Assembly (NCBI RefSeq): GCF_002483315.1 | Contig: NZ_DLHR01000028.1 | Coordinates: 1-64,000, forward strand | DNA length: 64,000 nucleotides | Origin: Flavobacterium sp. UBA7663 | Lineage (GTDB): Bacteria > Bacteroidota > Bacteroidia > Flavobacteriales > Flavobacteriaceae | Direction: 5' to 3' | Shown here: one piece after another, positions 16,321-24,151 of the stretch | Numbering within the stretch: the first letter of the stretch is position 1 | Layout: each line of letters opens with the position of its first letter | Translations under genes and position numbers: made by a program | Notes under the pieces: model-generated | Database searches by the model: none | The model's input: the letters and a program-made list of their open reading frames with translations, nothing else | Told to the model about the DNA's origin: nothing

Positions 16321-17370
16321 TTATATGATTAACATTGCGTCTCCGTAAGAGTAAAAACGATATTTTTCTTTAATTGCTTCTTCGTAAGCTTTCTTCATTA
16401 AATCGTGACCGCAAAAAGCAGAAATCATCATTAATAAAGTTGATTTTGGTGTATGAAAATTAGTAATCATACAATCTGCAAGACTAAAATCGTAAGGTGG
16501 GTAAATAAATTTATTGGTCCAACCTGTATAAGGATTTAAAGTTCTTTGAGAAGAAACCGAACTTTCCATAGCTCTCATTGCAGTAGTTCCTACACAACAC
16601 ACTCTTTTCTTTTTAGCTTTTGCGTTATTTACAATATCACAAGCTTCTTGAGAAATAATCATTTCTTCCGAATCCATTTTGTGTTTTGATAAATCTTCTA
16701 CCTCAACTGGATTGAAAGTTCCTAAACCTACGTGTAATGTAACCTCAGCAAAATCAACACCTTTAATTTCTAAACGTTTTAATAAGTGTTTAGAAAAGTG
16801 TAAACCAGCTGTTGGTGCTGCTACTGCTCCTTCTACTTTTGCGTAAATGGTTTGGTAACGTTCTGCATCCTCTGGAGTAACTTCTCTTTCAATGTATTTA
16901 GGAATTGGAGTTTCTCCTAATTCAACTAATTTTTCTCTGAATTCTTCATAAGAACCATCGTATAAGAAACGCAATGTTCTACCACGAGAAGTTGTATTAT
17001 CAATTACTTCAGCTACTAACGAATCGTCATCACCAAAGTATAATTTATTTCCGATACGAATTTTACGAGCTGGATCTACTAAAACATCCCATAAACGTTG
17101 TTCTGCATTTAATTCTCTTAGTAAGAAAACTTCAATACGAGCTCCCGTTTTTTCTTTATTTCCGTATAAACGTGCTGGAAAAACTTTTGTATTATTTAAC
17201 ACCATTACATCGCCATCATCAAAATAATCAATAACGTCTTTAAATAATTTGTGCTCGATAGTATTGGTTTTTCTGTTAACCACCATTAAACGAGATTCGT
17301 CACGGTTTTCCGTTGGAAACTCAGCTAATAATTCATTTGGTAAATTGAAACTGAAATGAGATAATTTCAT
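16321..17370 (-). CDS. queA: S-adenosylmethionine:tRNA ribosyltransferase-isomerase QueA
   Basis: Transfers and isomerises the ribosyl moiety of SAM onto preQ1-modified tRNA to give epoxyqueuosine. Family landmarks are LPNELLAEFPTENRDESRLMV at the N-terminus, MVLNNTKVFPARLYG, YAKVEGAVAAPTAGLHFS, TLHVGLGTFNPV and the C-terminal NFHTPKSTLLMMISAF. Length 349 aa is standard. Upstream lies a GTTTAAGTGTTTAAAAG-type repeat. QueE for the same pathway is at 4.8-5.4 kb. Confidence 0.95.
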   Translation of the reverse strand: MKLSHFSFNLPNELLAEFPTENRDESRLMVVNRKTNTIEHKLFKDVIDYFDDGDVMVLNNTKVFPARLYGNKEKTGARIEVFLLRELNAEQRLWDVLVDPARKIRIGNKLYFGDDDSLVAEVIDNTTSRGRTLRFLYDGSYEEFREKLVELGETPIPKYIEREVTPEDAERYQTIYAKVEGAVAAPTAGLHFSKHLLKRLEIKGVDFAEVTLHVGLGTFNPVEVEDLSKHKMDSEEMIISQEACDIVNNAKAKKKRVCCVGTTAMRAMESSVSSQRTLNPYTGWTNKFIYPPYDFSLADCMITNFHTPKSTLLMMISAFCGHDLMKKAYEEAIKEKYRFYSYGDAMLII

Positions 17371-17377
17371 TTGAAAT

Positions 17378-17410
17378 TGTTTAAGTGTTTAAAAGTTTAA
17401 GTGTTTAAGA
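17378..17410. repeat. short repeat upstream of queA
   Basis: Direct repeats of GTTTAAGTGTTTAA separated by a few bases, directly ahead of the queA start. This looks like another family of short dispersed repeat, but I found only this copy in the window. Confidence 0.45.
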
Positions 17411-17462
17411 ATTGTTTTTTATTAAACACAAAAAATTAGTATGCAAATATACGATTATGAAA

Positions 17463-17525
17463 TAGGCGTTGTCAAGTAAAAAGCGGTTTATTTTACAAAA
17501 CCTTTTGTTTACTGGACAACGCCTA
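17463..17525. repeat. 63-nt imperfect inverted repeat
   Basis: Arms TAGGCGTTGTC and GACAACGCCTA pair perfectly over 11 bp. The pairing continues after one mismatch with AGTAAA / TTTACT, and inside lies a further weak pairing (GTTT / AAAC). It has no T run on the minus strand, so it is not a typical terminator. It sits between queA and the T9SS gene. Confidence 0.7.
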
Positions 17526-17546
17526 AATTTAAAACAAAAAAACTAA

Positions 17547-18917
17547 CTACTTAATTACAATTTTCTTCGTTGCAATATTGTTATTGATATCTTGAATTCT
17601 TACCATATACATTCCGGTAGCTAAATCAGCAACATTAATTTGTTTTTGATTAGACGAAAGTACTTTTTGCCCCTGAATATTGTAGATTTCTATTGATTGA
17701 ATATCATTTTCGATTTCAATATTTAGGATATCACGAACTGGGTTTGGATATAAAGCAACTTCTAAATTGTTTTGAGTGAAGTTTGATGATGATAAGGTAT
17801 TGTTTGTGTATAAACTTGTAATATCGGCTTGTTCTAAAGCATAATTGTAAATTTTTAAGTCATCAATTGCGCCCCAAAAAGAACCCGCACCAGCAAAACC
17901 AGCTCCAATTCTAAATAAATTATTATCATTTATAGTATTCCATAATTTAGCTTGAGAACCTAACAAAATGCCATCTTTATAAATTTTTGCAGTTGTTCCA
18001 TCATAAACATACACATAATGATACCATGTTGAAAGAGTATTTGTAGTTGTGACTGTAAAATTATTGTTATAGCCATAAAAAGTAGCTTCTCCAGGTTCGA
18101 CAGAACCTCCAAACATATTATCAATACTTAAAGTACCATATTGAAAAACTGGATTAATAAAAGAACCAGTATCATAACTATCTAATTTTACCCATAAAGA
18201 TATAGTTCTCGGAGCATTGCTATATGGCAAATTAGGGATTGTAGCTGTAGTACCTAAGGAATTGCCCATAGATGTTAAATAAATTGCTGCATTTGCATTA
18301 TTATGTCTATCTGTTGTAAAAGTAGTATTTATATTTGAAGCAAATGGAGCTGAACCTAATATGTTAGCATAGGTATTATCAAAACTATATTCTGCCAAAG
18401 CTCCTGTTGGTGCAGGACCTGTTTGAGTAGCAGAGAAATCATCAAAAAAGGCTTGTCTGTCGGGAACATTCATTTGCATTCTAAATCTAACTGAAGAACC
18501 ATCTGGTATTACACTAGACGCAATAGTGCCAGAAAGTGGTGAACAAGTTGTTGTGATAACAGGGCTTGATGCTAGAAGAACCCATGTACCACTATTATTT
18601 AGTTCATAATATAGGTAAACATTTCCAGTACCAGAATATTGGTTAACTCTATAATTAAATGAAACACTAATACTATTTCCATTTGATGTATATCCTGAAG
18701 TATAAATAGTGGAAAATGGATTAGAAAAAGGCATAAAAGATGATACTAATTTGTAAGAACCATTGCAAGCCAAACCTGAAGTTGGAGTTGTAGTAATAGA
18801 TCCTTCAGAAGTCCATCCAACTGGAGCAACTCCCGATTCAAATCCTTCAGTTACGTTAACTTGCGCATTTCCAAACGAAAATGCAAATAATAAAAATAAT
18901 AGTAATCTTGTTTTCAT
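17547..18917 (-). CDS. T9SS-secreted LamG-domain protein
   Basis: Secreted protein of 456 residues. In order: signal peptide MKTRLLLFLLFAFSFGNAQ, a jelly-roll-like region beginning VTEGFESGVAPVGWTSEG (about 20-165), a laminin G/concanavalin-like domain from ALAEYSFDNTYANILG to LKIYNYALEQADI (about 175-370), and a type A T9SS sorting domain (VALYPNPVRDILNIEIE to TKKIVIK, about 385-456). The start at 18917 is chosen because it begins the signal peptide and matches the neighbouring paralogue. Binding of glycans or other surfaces is plausible but unproven. Upstream is a 21-bp-period direct repeat shared with the adjacent paralogue and the sensor-kinase operon. Confidence 0.88.
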   Translation of the reverse strand: MKTRLLLFLLFAFSFGNAQVNVTEGFESGVAPVGWTSEGSITTTPTSGLACNGSYKLVSSFMPFSNPFSTIYTSGYTSNGNSISVSFNYRVNQYSGTGNVYLYYELNNSGTWVLLASSPVITTTCSPLSGTIASSVIPDGSSVRFRMQMNVPDRQAFFDDFSATQTGPAPTGALAEYSFDNTYANILGSAPFASNINTTFTTDRHNNANAAIYLTSMGNSLGTTATIPNLPYSNAPRTISLWVKLDSYDTGSFINPVFQYGTLSIDNMFGGSVEPGEATFYGYNNNFTVTTTNTLSTWYHYVYVYDGTTAKIYKDGILLGSQAKLWNTINDNNLFRIGAGFAGAGSFWGAIDDLKIYNYALEQADITSLYTNNTLSSSNFTQNNLEVALYPNPVRDILNIEIENDIQSIEIYNIQGQKVLSSNQKQINVADLATGMYMVRIQDINNNIATKKIVIK

Positions 18918-18941
18918 AAGAGGTAATTTTAAAGTTTGGTT

Positions 18942-19009
18942 CAAAAGTATTCTCAATCCTACCTTAAATTTTGAACGAGTTTACCAAATCCCTTTTTCGG
19001 TTAACGAAA
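18942..19009 (-). promoter_or_regulatory. promoter with candidate LytTR operator (site A)
   Basis: The -7 box TACTTTTG (minus strand, 18942-18949) is preceded by two direct-repeat half-sites. TTTGGTAAAC is at 18979-18988 and TTTCGTTAAC at 19000-19009 (minus-strand reading), 21 bp apart start to start. The proximal half-site lies 30 bp from the -7 box. Two half-sites one helical double-turn apart is the layout of LytTR-type regulators. Confidence 0.65.
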
Positions 19010-19012
19010 ACA

Positions 19013-19047
19013 AAAAAGGAGTACCATTAATAGCACTCCCTTTTTTT
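19013..19047 (-). terminator. terminator after T9SS paralogue / small ORF
   Basis: Stem GGAGT / ACTCC around a TATTAAT-containing loop, with a T run on the minus strand. It overlaps the stop of the small ORF 19046-19147. Confidence 0.75.
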
Positions 19048-19147
19048 AATAAAGTAAATTTAAAAACAATGTGAGTAAAAAAGTATACAATAGAACCAAT
19101 AGCAATTCTAATTTATATTCTTCAAGTTTTGATTTTGAATACTTCAT
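19046..19147 (-). CDS. possible 33-aa membrane micropeptide
   Basis: An ATG-initiated frame of 33 codons begins 9 nt past the stop of the T9SS gene and ends just before its terminator, so it would be part of the same transcript. The translation begins MKYSKSKLEEYKLE and continues as a single hydrophobic helix (LLLVLLYTFLLTLFLNLLY), like known small membrane proteins. There is no clear family and no conservation test was possible. Chance ORFs of this length are common in AT-rich DNA. Confidence 0.35.
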   Translation of the reverse strand: MKYSKSKLEEYKLELLLVLLYTFLLTLFLNLLY

Positions 19148-19155
19148 AAAACTTA

Positions 19156-20334
19156 CTACTTAATTATGATTCTCTTGGTAGTCACATTGTTTTCAATATC
19201 CTGAATTCGAACCATGTACACTCCTATAGCTAAATCAGAAACATTAATTTGTTTTTGATTAGACGAAAGCACTTTTTGACCTTGACTATTGTAAATTTCA
19301 ATAGATTTAATCTCAAAAGGTGTTTCAATGTTTAAAATATCATCAACTGGGTTTGGATAAACATTAATATTTGAATTTACTTCAATTTTATTACTGTTAG
19401 ACATATTAGTAATATTTACAGTTACACCAAAAGGGGCACTCCTACAATTACCAATGACATTTACGGCATAATAGGTATTCCTACTTACTAATGATGTATT
19501 ATTAGATAAAGGGTTTGTTCCAGAAACAGCATTACGTATACTTGAATACCAAACAACATTTGACGGATAAACAACAATATCAGCAAGTTTTTTAGCTTGA
19601 AAAACAGTATTTGTAAAATATTGAATAGCATTGCCTGTTGGTGTTACTGGCTGATCAACTTCGATTGTCATAGTAGTAGTTGTAGCATTCTGACCCGCAG
19701 CTGGTGTGAAAGTATAAGTGGTTGTTGCGGAATTATTTATAGCGGGTGACCACGTTCCAATAATTCCATTAGTTGATGTGTTAGGCAAAACAAAAGTTGC
19801 TCCTAAACATTGGGTAGCTATTTGGTTGAATGTTGGTACTGCTCCTTGAGAAATAACTATATTATCAAGAAAAGCAGATGAAACAGTAATTGACGGTGCA
19901 CCAACTCGAATTAACACACTAACAAGGCTTCCAGAAGGAATTGATCCCGAAGGAATTGAAAATGTATTTGTTGCTACTGTAGATGAAGCCTGACGAGCCA
20001 TTAAACCTAAAGAAAACATAGATGAATTATTGACTATATAAATTACCTCATAGCCAATAGTCCCTGAGCCCGACTCTTTAGATAAAAAAGAAATATTTAT
20101 GGGATTTCCATTTGAGGTATAATTTGATGTAGTTACATTTTGAACACCACTAATAGTTGAAGTGTTTAGCCTTAATGAATAAGAACCAACTATTGGGGAA
20201 GTTGAACTTATAGAAACCCCAACTCCATATGTAGTCCATCCAGAAGGCAACGAGCCCGATTCAAAACCCATGTTAACATTGATTTGAGCATTTCCAAGAA
20301 AAGAAATAAACAATAATAATAATCTTGTTTTCAT
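19156..20334 (-). CDS. T9SS-secreted protein, paralogue of the LamG protein
   Basis: Secreted protein of 392 residues with signal MKTRLLLLFISFLGNAQ. Its N-terminal region INVNMGFESGSLPSGWTTYG is like that of the neighbouring LamG protein. The middle part (TQCLGATFVLPNTSTNG, WSPAINNSATTTYTFTPAAG) is an Ig-like/HYR-type repeat common in Flavobacterium surface proteins. It ends in a type A T9SS sorting domain (VYPNPVDDILNIETPFEI to TKRIIIK). The last 70 residues are nearly identical to those of the downstream paralogue, so the pair arose by duplication with domain exchange. It is preceded by the same 21-bp-period operator-like repeat. Confidence 0.86.
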   Translation of the reverse strand: MKTRLLLLFISFLGNAQINVNMGFESGSLPSGWTTYGVGVSISSTSPIVGSYSLRLNTSTISGVQNVTTSNYTSNGNPINISFLSKESGSGTIGYEVIYIVNNSSMFSLGLMARQASSTVATNTFSIPSGSIPSGSLVSVLIRVGAPSITVSSAFLDNIVISQGAVPTFNQIATQCLGATFVLPNTSTNGIIGTWSPAINNSATTTYTFTPAAGQNATTTTMTIEVDQPVTPTGNAIQYFTNTVFQAKKLADIVVYPSNVVWYSSIRNAVSGTNPLSNNTSLVSRNTYYAVNVIGNCRSAPFGVTVNITNMSNSNKIEVNSNINVYPNPVDDILNIETPFEIKSIEIYNSQGQKVLSSNQKQINVSDLAIGVYMVRIQDIENNVTTKRIIIK

Positions 20335-20359
20335 AAAAAGGTAATTTAAAAGTTTGGTT

Positions 20360-20427
20360 CAAAATTATCCTTAATCACATCTTAAATTTTCATTGAGTTT
20401 ACCAAACTACTTTTTCAGTTAACGAAA
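20360..20427 (-). promoter_or_regulatory. promoter with candidate LytTR operator (site B)
   Basis: The -7 box TAATTTTG (minus strand, 20360-20367) has half-sites TTTGGTAAAC at 20397-20406 and TTTCGTTAAC at 20418-20427 (minus reading), again 21 bp apart and 30 bp from the -7 box. Both half-sites are base-for-base the same as in site A. Confidence 0.68.
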
Positions 20428-20456
20428 AGTAAAGCCTAAAAAAGAATAAAAATTGG

Positions 20457-20523
20457 TTTCGTTAATTAAAAAAGGGGTTTCATTAACTGAATTTATTCTA
20501 TATTCCTTTATTTCCTATATTTG
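20457..20523 (+). promoter_or_regulatory. promoter with candidate LytTR operator (site C) for the sensor-kinase operon
   Basis: Half-sites TTTCGTTAAT at 20457-20466 and TTTCATTAAC at 20478-20487 are 21 bp apart. The -7 box TATATTTG is at 20516-20523, 29 bp from the proximal half-site. This points to autoregulation of the two-component operon. Confidence 0.65.
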
Positions 20524-20539
20524 TTATAAATCAAACTAA

Positions 20540-23398
20540 TTGAAATTTCTAAAAATCATATTATTACTACTTTTCTCCCAATTAACTTTTGGGCAAAACC
20601 CTTATTATTATAGTATAGACAGAACTAATGGATTACCTTCAAATAGTGTTTATGATATTTTTCAAGACAGCAAAGGCTTTATGTGGTTTGCTACTGGTAA
20701 AGGATTGTGCCGTTATGACGGAAGCGTTTTTAAAACCTTTATATCTGACGCTCAAACATCAAAATCGGGTTCGTGTATAAACGAAGATAGCTTTGGAAGA
20801 ATATGGTACAGTAACTTTGATGGTTACTTGTATTATGTAGAAAATGGCGAGTTAAAAAACTTACCTCAAAAAGAATCAATAGGTTATGTGAAATATGGAA
20901 TAATTAAAGACAAGTTATATTTAATGCAGTCAAAAAGTGTAGCTGTTTATGATTTAAAAAAAGTGCAACTTATTTACACCTATCCTCTTAAAGATAAAAA
21001 CATTAGAGCCACTTATACTTCAAATTCAAAATTTTATTTTATTGGAGACGATATTTACGAAATTGACTATCCTAATAAAATAAAAACCTATCCTTTAACA
21101 GAAGATTTCAGAAAAACTCTTGAAGTGCCAATTGTTCAAGAATTAAATAATGAATTTTTTGTCGTTTCGAAATTTTCAAATTATTATTACACATACAAGG
21201 AAAATCAGCTTTCAAAAAAGAAGTTCAATAGTACTTTTGATTTCATACAAAATTTGGTAATAATTGATAATGCTCCGTGGTTATGTACTCCAAACGGAAT
21301 TATAAAATATGAAAATGAAAAAGCAACAACTTACTTTTCCGATTTTAATGTATCTTATATTTTTAAAGACAAACAAAAAAATTATTGGATTTCAACCGTA
21401 AACAGTGGTTTGTTATTTATTCAAGATTTTAAAAATAATTTTATCCCTTTATCTCCTAAACCTACCGTTTTTTCCCCTTACGAAAACCAACTTTTAATAG
21501 GAACTGAAAACGATCTTATTTTTGGTTTACAACTGAAAGATTTATCAGTAAATACTGTTTACAAAAACAATAGCAACCATCCTATTAATCAAATTATTGG
21601 TAATGAAAAAGATAAAAACATTTATTTTACTTCATCCAAATTTAAAATTTTAGACAAAAATAATTCCGTTTTAAAAGAAGAGTCAATAGCAATTAAAGAC
21701 ATTAAAAAAATTGATGACACCTATTACTCATTTGCCGCTAGTGGCTTATGTGGCTTATTTAAAATAAGTGATAAAAAAAGTAAATGGGATGCAATATATG
21801 AGAAAAGTAAAAACACATATGGCGGCTTTAATGAAAGTGCTTTAATAAAATCTAACGGAAAGTCAACCGCATTTAATCCTGAAAATAATTACATTTATTA
21901 TGCCACTAATATGGGTTTAAAGTTCGTGAATTCAAACGGAGTTAACGAAATAAAATTCCAAAACAAAACACTTTATGTTACCAACTTACAATCCTATAAA
22001 AATGTTGTTTATGCATTATCTACTAGCGAAGAATTATATAAAATTGATTCCAAAAACAGCGTAACAAAAGTTTCTATATTTGAAAAACATCTGAAAGAAC
22101 GCTTTACCAAATTTAAAATTCAGGAAAATTCTATTTTCATTTTTACCACAAACGGCATAATTGAATACAACTTAATTAAAAACAATTATCGCAAAATTTT
22201 ACCTTTAACAAGCGATTTAGAAGTTACTGATGTTGCCATAGTTAAAGACAAAATTTATTTCGCAACTTCAAAAGGAATTATTGTTAAAAATAAATTCAAA
22301 AATAAAGAGTTTGCAAAACCTGAATTAATCATTAATGAAATTAAAGTCAACGGAATTCTCCACAAAGAAAACAATCTAAGCGAGTTAGAATACAATCAAA
22401 ATGATATAACCGTAAACTTTTCTGTTCTTTCTTTTATTCCAAACGAAAAAAAGAGCGTCTTATACAAAATAAATGATGGCAATTGGAATCGTTTAGATGC
22501 CGATAATAAAAATCTTATTTTATCATCGCTTTCGCCAGGAAATTACAAATTGTTTTTAAAAATTGATGCCAATTATGAGACTAAAATAAAGCAAATCGAT
22601 TTTAAAATCAATAAGCCTTTTTGGCTGAATACCTTTTTCTTGATTTACATGAGTTTGATTATCATAGCGCTATTGTATACTCTTTATAAATATCAAATTC
22701 AAAAAATCGAAAAGAAAAATCAGCTTTTATTAGACAAAGTTAATTTAGAAAAGAATTTGAACCAATCGAAATTAAAAGCAATCAAGTCGCAAATGAATCC
22801 GCATTTCTTTTACAATGCGTTAAATACGATTCAATCCTATATTTTATCTAATGATAAGAAGCAGGCTGTTTCTTATTTGTCAAAATTTTCAACATTGACC
22901 CGAACTATTTTGGAAATGAGTGAAAAAGAAAACATTACGCTTTCCGAAGAAATTAAAACTCTAGGTTTGTATTTAGATATTGAAAAAGCACGTTTTGATG
23001 AAGATTTTAGCTACGAAATTAACATCGCCTATGGTATTGACATTGAAAACATTAAAATTCCTTCGATGCTGTTGCAACCTTATGTAGAAAATGCCGTTAA
23101 GCATGGCTTGCTACATAAAAAAGGAGAAAAAAAGCTGACTATAGATTTTGAACGCATATTAGATTCTTTAAAAATCACAATTGATGATAACGGGATTGGA
23201 CGTCAAAAAAGTGCAGAATTAAATGCCATAAAAAACAAAGATCATTTGTCTTTTGCTACCGAAGCCATGCAAAATCGAATTGCCTTACTGAATCAATACA
23301 AGCAAAAAAATATTGCCATTAATTTTGAAGATAAATTCAATAAAAATGAGCAATCTTTAGGTACAAAAGTAATTATAGAAATTCCTATTACGTATTAA
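20540..23398 (+). CDS. propeller-type sensor histidine kinase (LytS-like)
   Basis: Membrane sensor kinase of 952 residues. It has a signal peptide (ILLLLFSQLTFGQ), then a long periplasmic two-component-propeller region starting at YYYSIDRTNGLPSNSVYDIFQDSKGFMWFATGKGLCRYDG. A Y_Y_Y-like domain follows near residue 620-690 and one membrane helix at about 698-717. The cytoplasmic LytS-type kinase has phosphoacceptor His755 (KSQMNPHFFYNALNTI), an N box LLQPYVENAVKHG and a G box DDNGIG. The only usable start is a TTG at 20540. The response regulator follows after 1 bp. The ligand is unknown; propeller sensors of this type often sense surface or nutrient signals. Confidence 0.92.
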   Translation: MKFLKIILLLLFSQLTFGQNPYYYSIDRTNGLPSNSVYDIFQDSKGFMWFATGKGLCRYDGSVFKTFISDAQTSKSGSCINEDSFGRIWYSNFDGYLYYVENGELKNLPQKESIGYVKYGIIKDKLYLMQSKSVAVYDLKKVQLIYTYPLKDKNIRATYTSNSKFYFIGDDIYEIDYPNKIKTYPLTEDFRKTLEVPIVQELNNEFFVVSKFSNYYYTYKENQLSKKKFNSTFDFIQNLVIIDNAPWLCTPNGIIKYENEKATTYFSDFNVSYIFKDKQKNYWISTVNSGLLFIQDFKNNFIPLSPKPTVFSPYENQLLIGTENDLIFGLQLKDLSVNTVYKNNSNHPINQIIGNEKDKNIYFTSSKFKILDKNNSVLKEESIAIKDIKKIDDTYYSFAASGLCGLFKISDKKSKWDAIYEKSKNTYGGFNESALIKSNGKSTAFNPENNYIYYATNMGLKFVNSNGVNEIKFQNKTLYVTNLQSYKNVVYALSTSEELYKIDSKNSVTKVSIFEKHLKERFTKFKIQENSIFIFTTNGIIEYNLIKNNYRKILPLTSDLEVTDVAIVKDKIYFATSKGIIVKNKFKNKEFAKPELIINEIKVNGILHKENNLSELEYNQNDITVNFSVLSFIPNEKKSVLYKINDGNWNRLDADNKNLILSSLSPGNYKLFLKIDANYETKIKQIDFKINKPFWLNTFFLIYMSLIIIALLYTLYKYQIQKIEKKNQLLLDKVNLEKNLNQSKLKAIKSQMNPHFFYNALNTIQSYILSNDKKQAVSYLSKFSTLTRTILEMSEKENITLSEEIKTLGLYLDIEKARFDEDFSYEINIAYGIDIENIKIPSMLLQPYVENAVKHGLLHKKGEKKLTIDFERILDSLKITIDDNGIGRQKSAELNAIKNKDHLSFATEAMQNRIALLNQYKQKNIAINFEDKFNKNEQSLGTKVIIEIPITY

Positions 23399-23399
23399 A

Positions 23400-24146
23400 A
23401 TGAAAGCCATTATTATAGACGACGAAAAAAGAGCTAGAGTTTCCTTATCGTTACTTTTACAAGAATATTGCCCAGAAGTTAGTATAGTTGCTGAATGCGA
23501 AAATTTACCCGAAGGCGTAAAAGCCATCAGAAAACACCAACCCGATATTGTTCTATTAGACATTGAAATGCCTGGCCATAGTGGTTTAGAATTATTAGAT
23601 TTTTTTGATGAAAACGAAGTAAATTTCTCTATTATTTTTACCACAGCCTATAATGAATATGCCTTAAAAGCATTTAAATTTTCTGCTGTTGACTACTTAT
23701 TAAAACCTATAATTCCAGAAGAATTAGCAGAAGCCGTTGAACGCGTTGCCAAACAAAAACAACGTTTTGAAAATTTTAGAGCTTTCAAAGAAAACTTGCA
23801 ACAAGAAACCTTAACAAAAATAGCTGTCCCATCTGGAAATACATTGTTATTTTTAGATACCGATAAAATCATGTACATCAAAGGAGAAGGTGCTTATTCA
23901 GAAGTATTTTGTAGCGATGGAAACAAACAATTGGTTAGCCGAAACTTAAAGAATTTTGAAGATATCTTGTGCTCCGATTCTCGTTTTTTGCGCATTCATA
24001 AATCGTATATCGTGAACTTTAACTTTGTAACAGCTTTCAATAAATCAGATGGTGGAAGTATCGAATTAGAGAATAAAGCACAAATCCCAGTTTCTCCTGA
24101 TAAAGCACAACAAATCTTAGATCAAATTCAGATTATAAAACGTTAG
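23400..24146 (+). CDS. LytTR-family response regulator
   Basis: Response regulator of 248 residues: an N-terminal receiver domain with acidic pocket IIDDEKRARVS and phosphoacceptor Asp54 in IVLLDIEMPGHSG, and the switch lysine in DYLLKPI near residue 102. The C-terminal LytTR DNA-binding domain (about 140-245) contains IMYIKGEGAYSEVF, SRNLKNFEDIL and RFLRIHKSYIVN. LytTR proteins bind paired imperfect direct repeats about two helical turns apart. Three such pairs are found in the promoters of this operon and of the two neighbouring T9SS genes, its likely targets. Confidence 0.93.
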   Translation: MKAIIIDDEKRARVSLSLLLQEYCPEVSIVAECENLPEGVKAIRKHQPDIVLLDIEMPGHSGLELLDFFDENEVNFSIIFTTAYNEYALKAFKFSAVDYLLKPIIPEELAEAVERVAKQKQRFENFRAFKENLQQETLTKIAVPSGNTLLFLDTDKIMYIKGEGAYSEVFCSDGNKQLVSRNLKNFEDILCSDSRFLRIHKSYIVNFNFVTAFNKSDGGSIELENKAQIPVSPDKAQQILDQIQIIKR

Positions 24147-24151
24147 TTCAC

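Noticed and set aside
20460..20490. TTTCGTTAAT...TTTCATTAAC as a simple promoter -33 duplication
   Set aside because: The same spacing and half-sites recur at two other promoters at the same distance from the -7 box, so a regulator site is the better reading.
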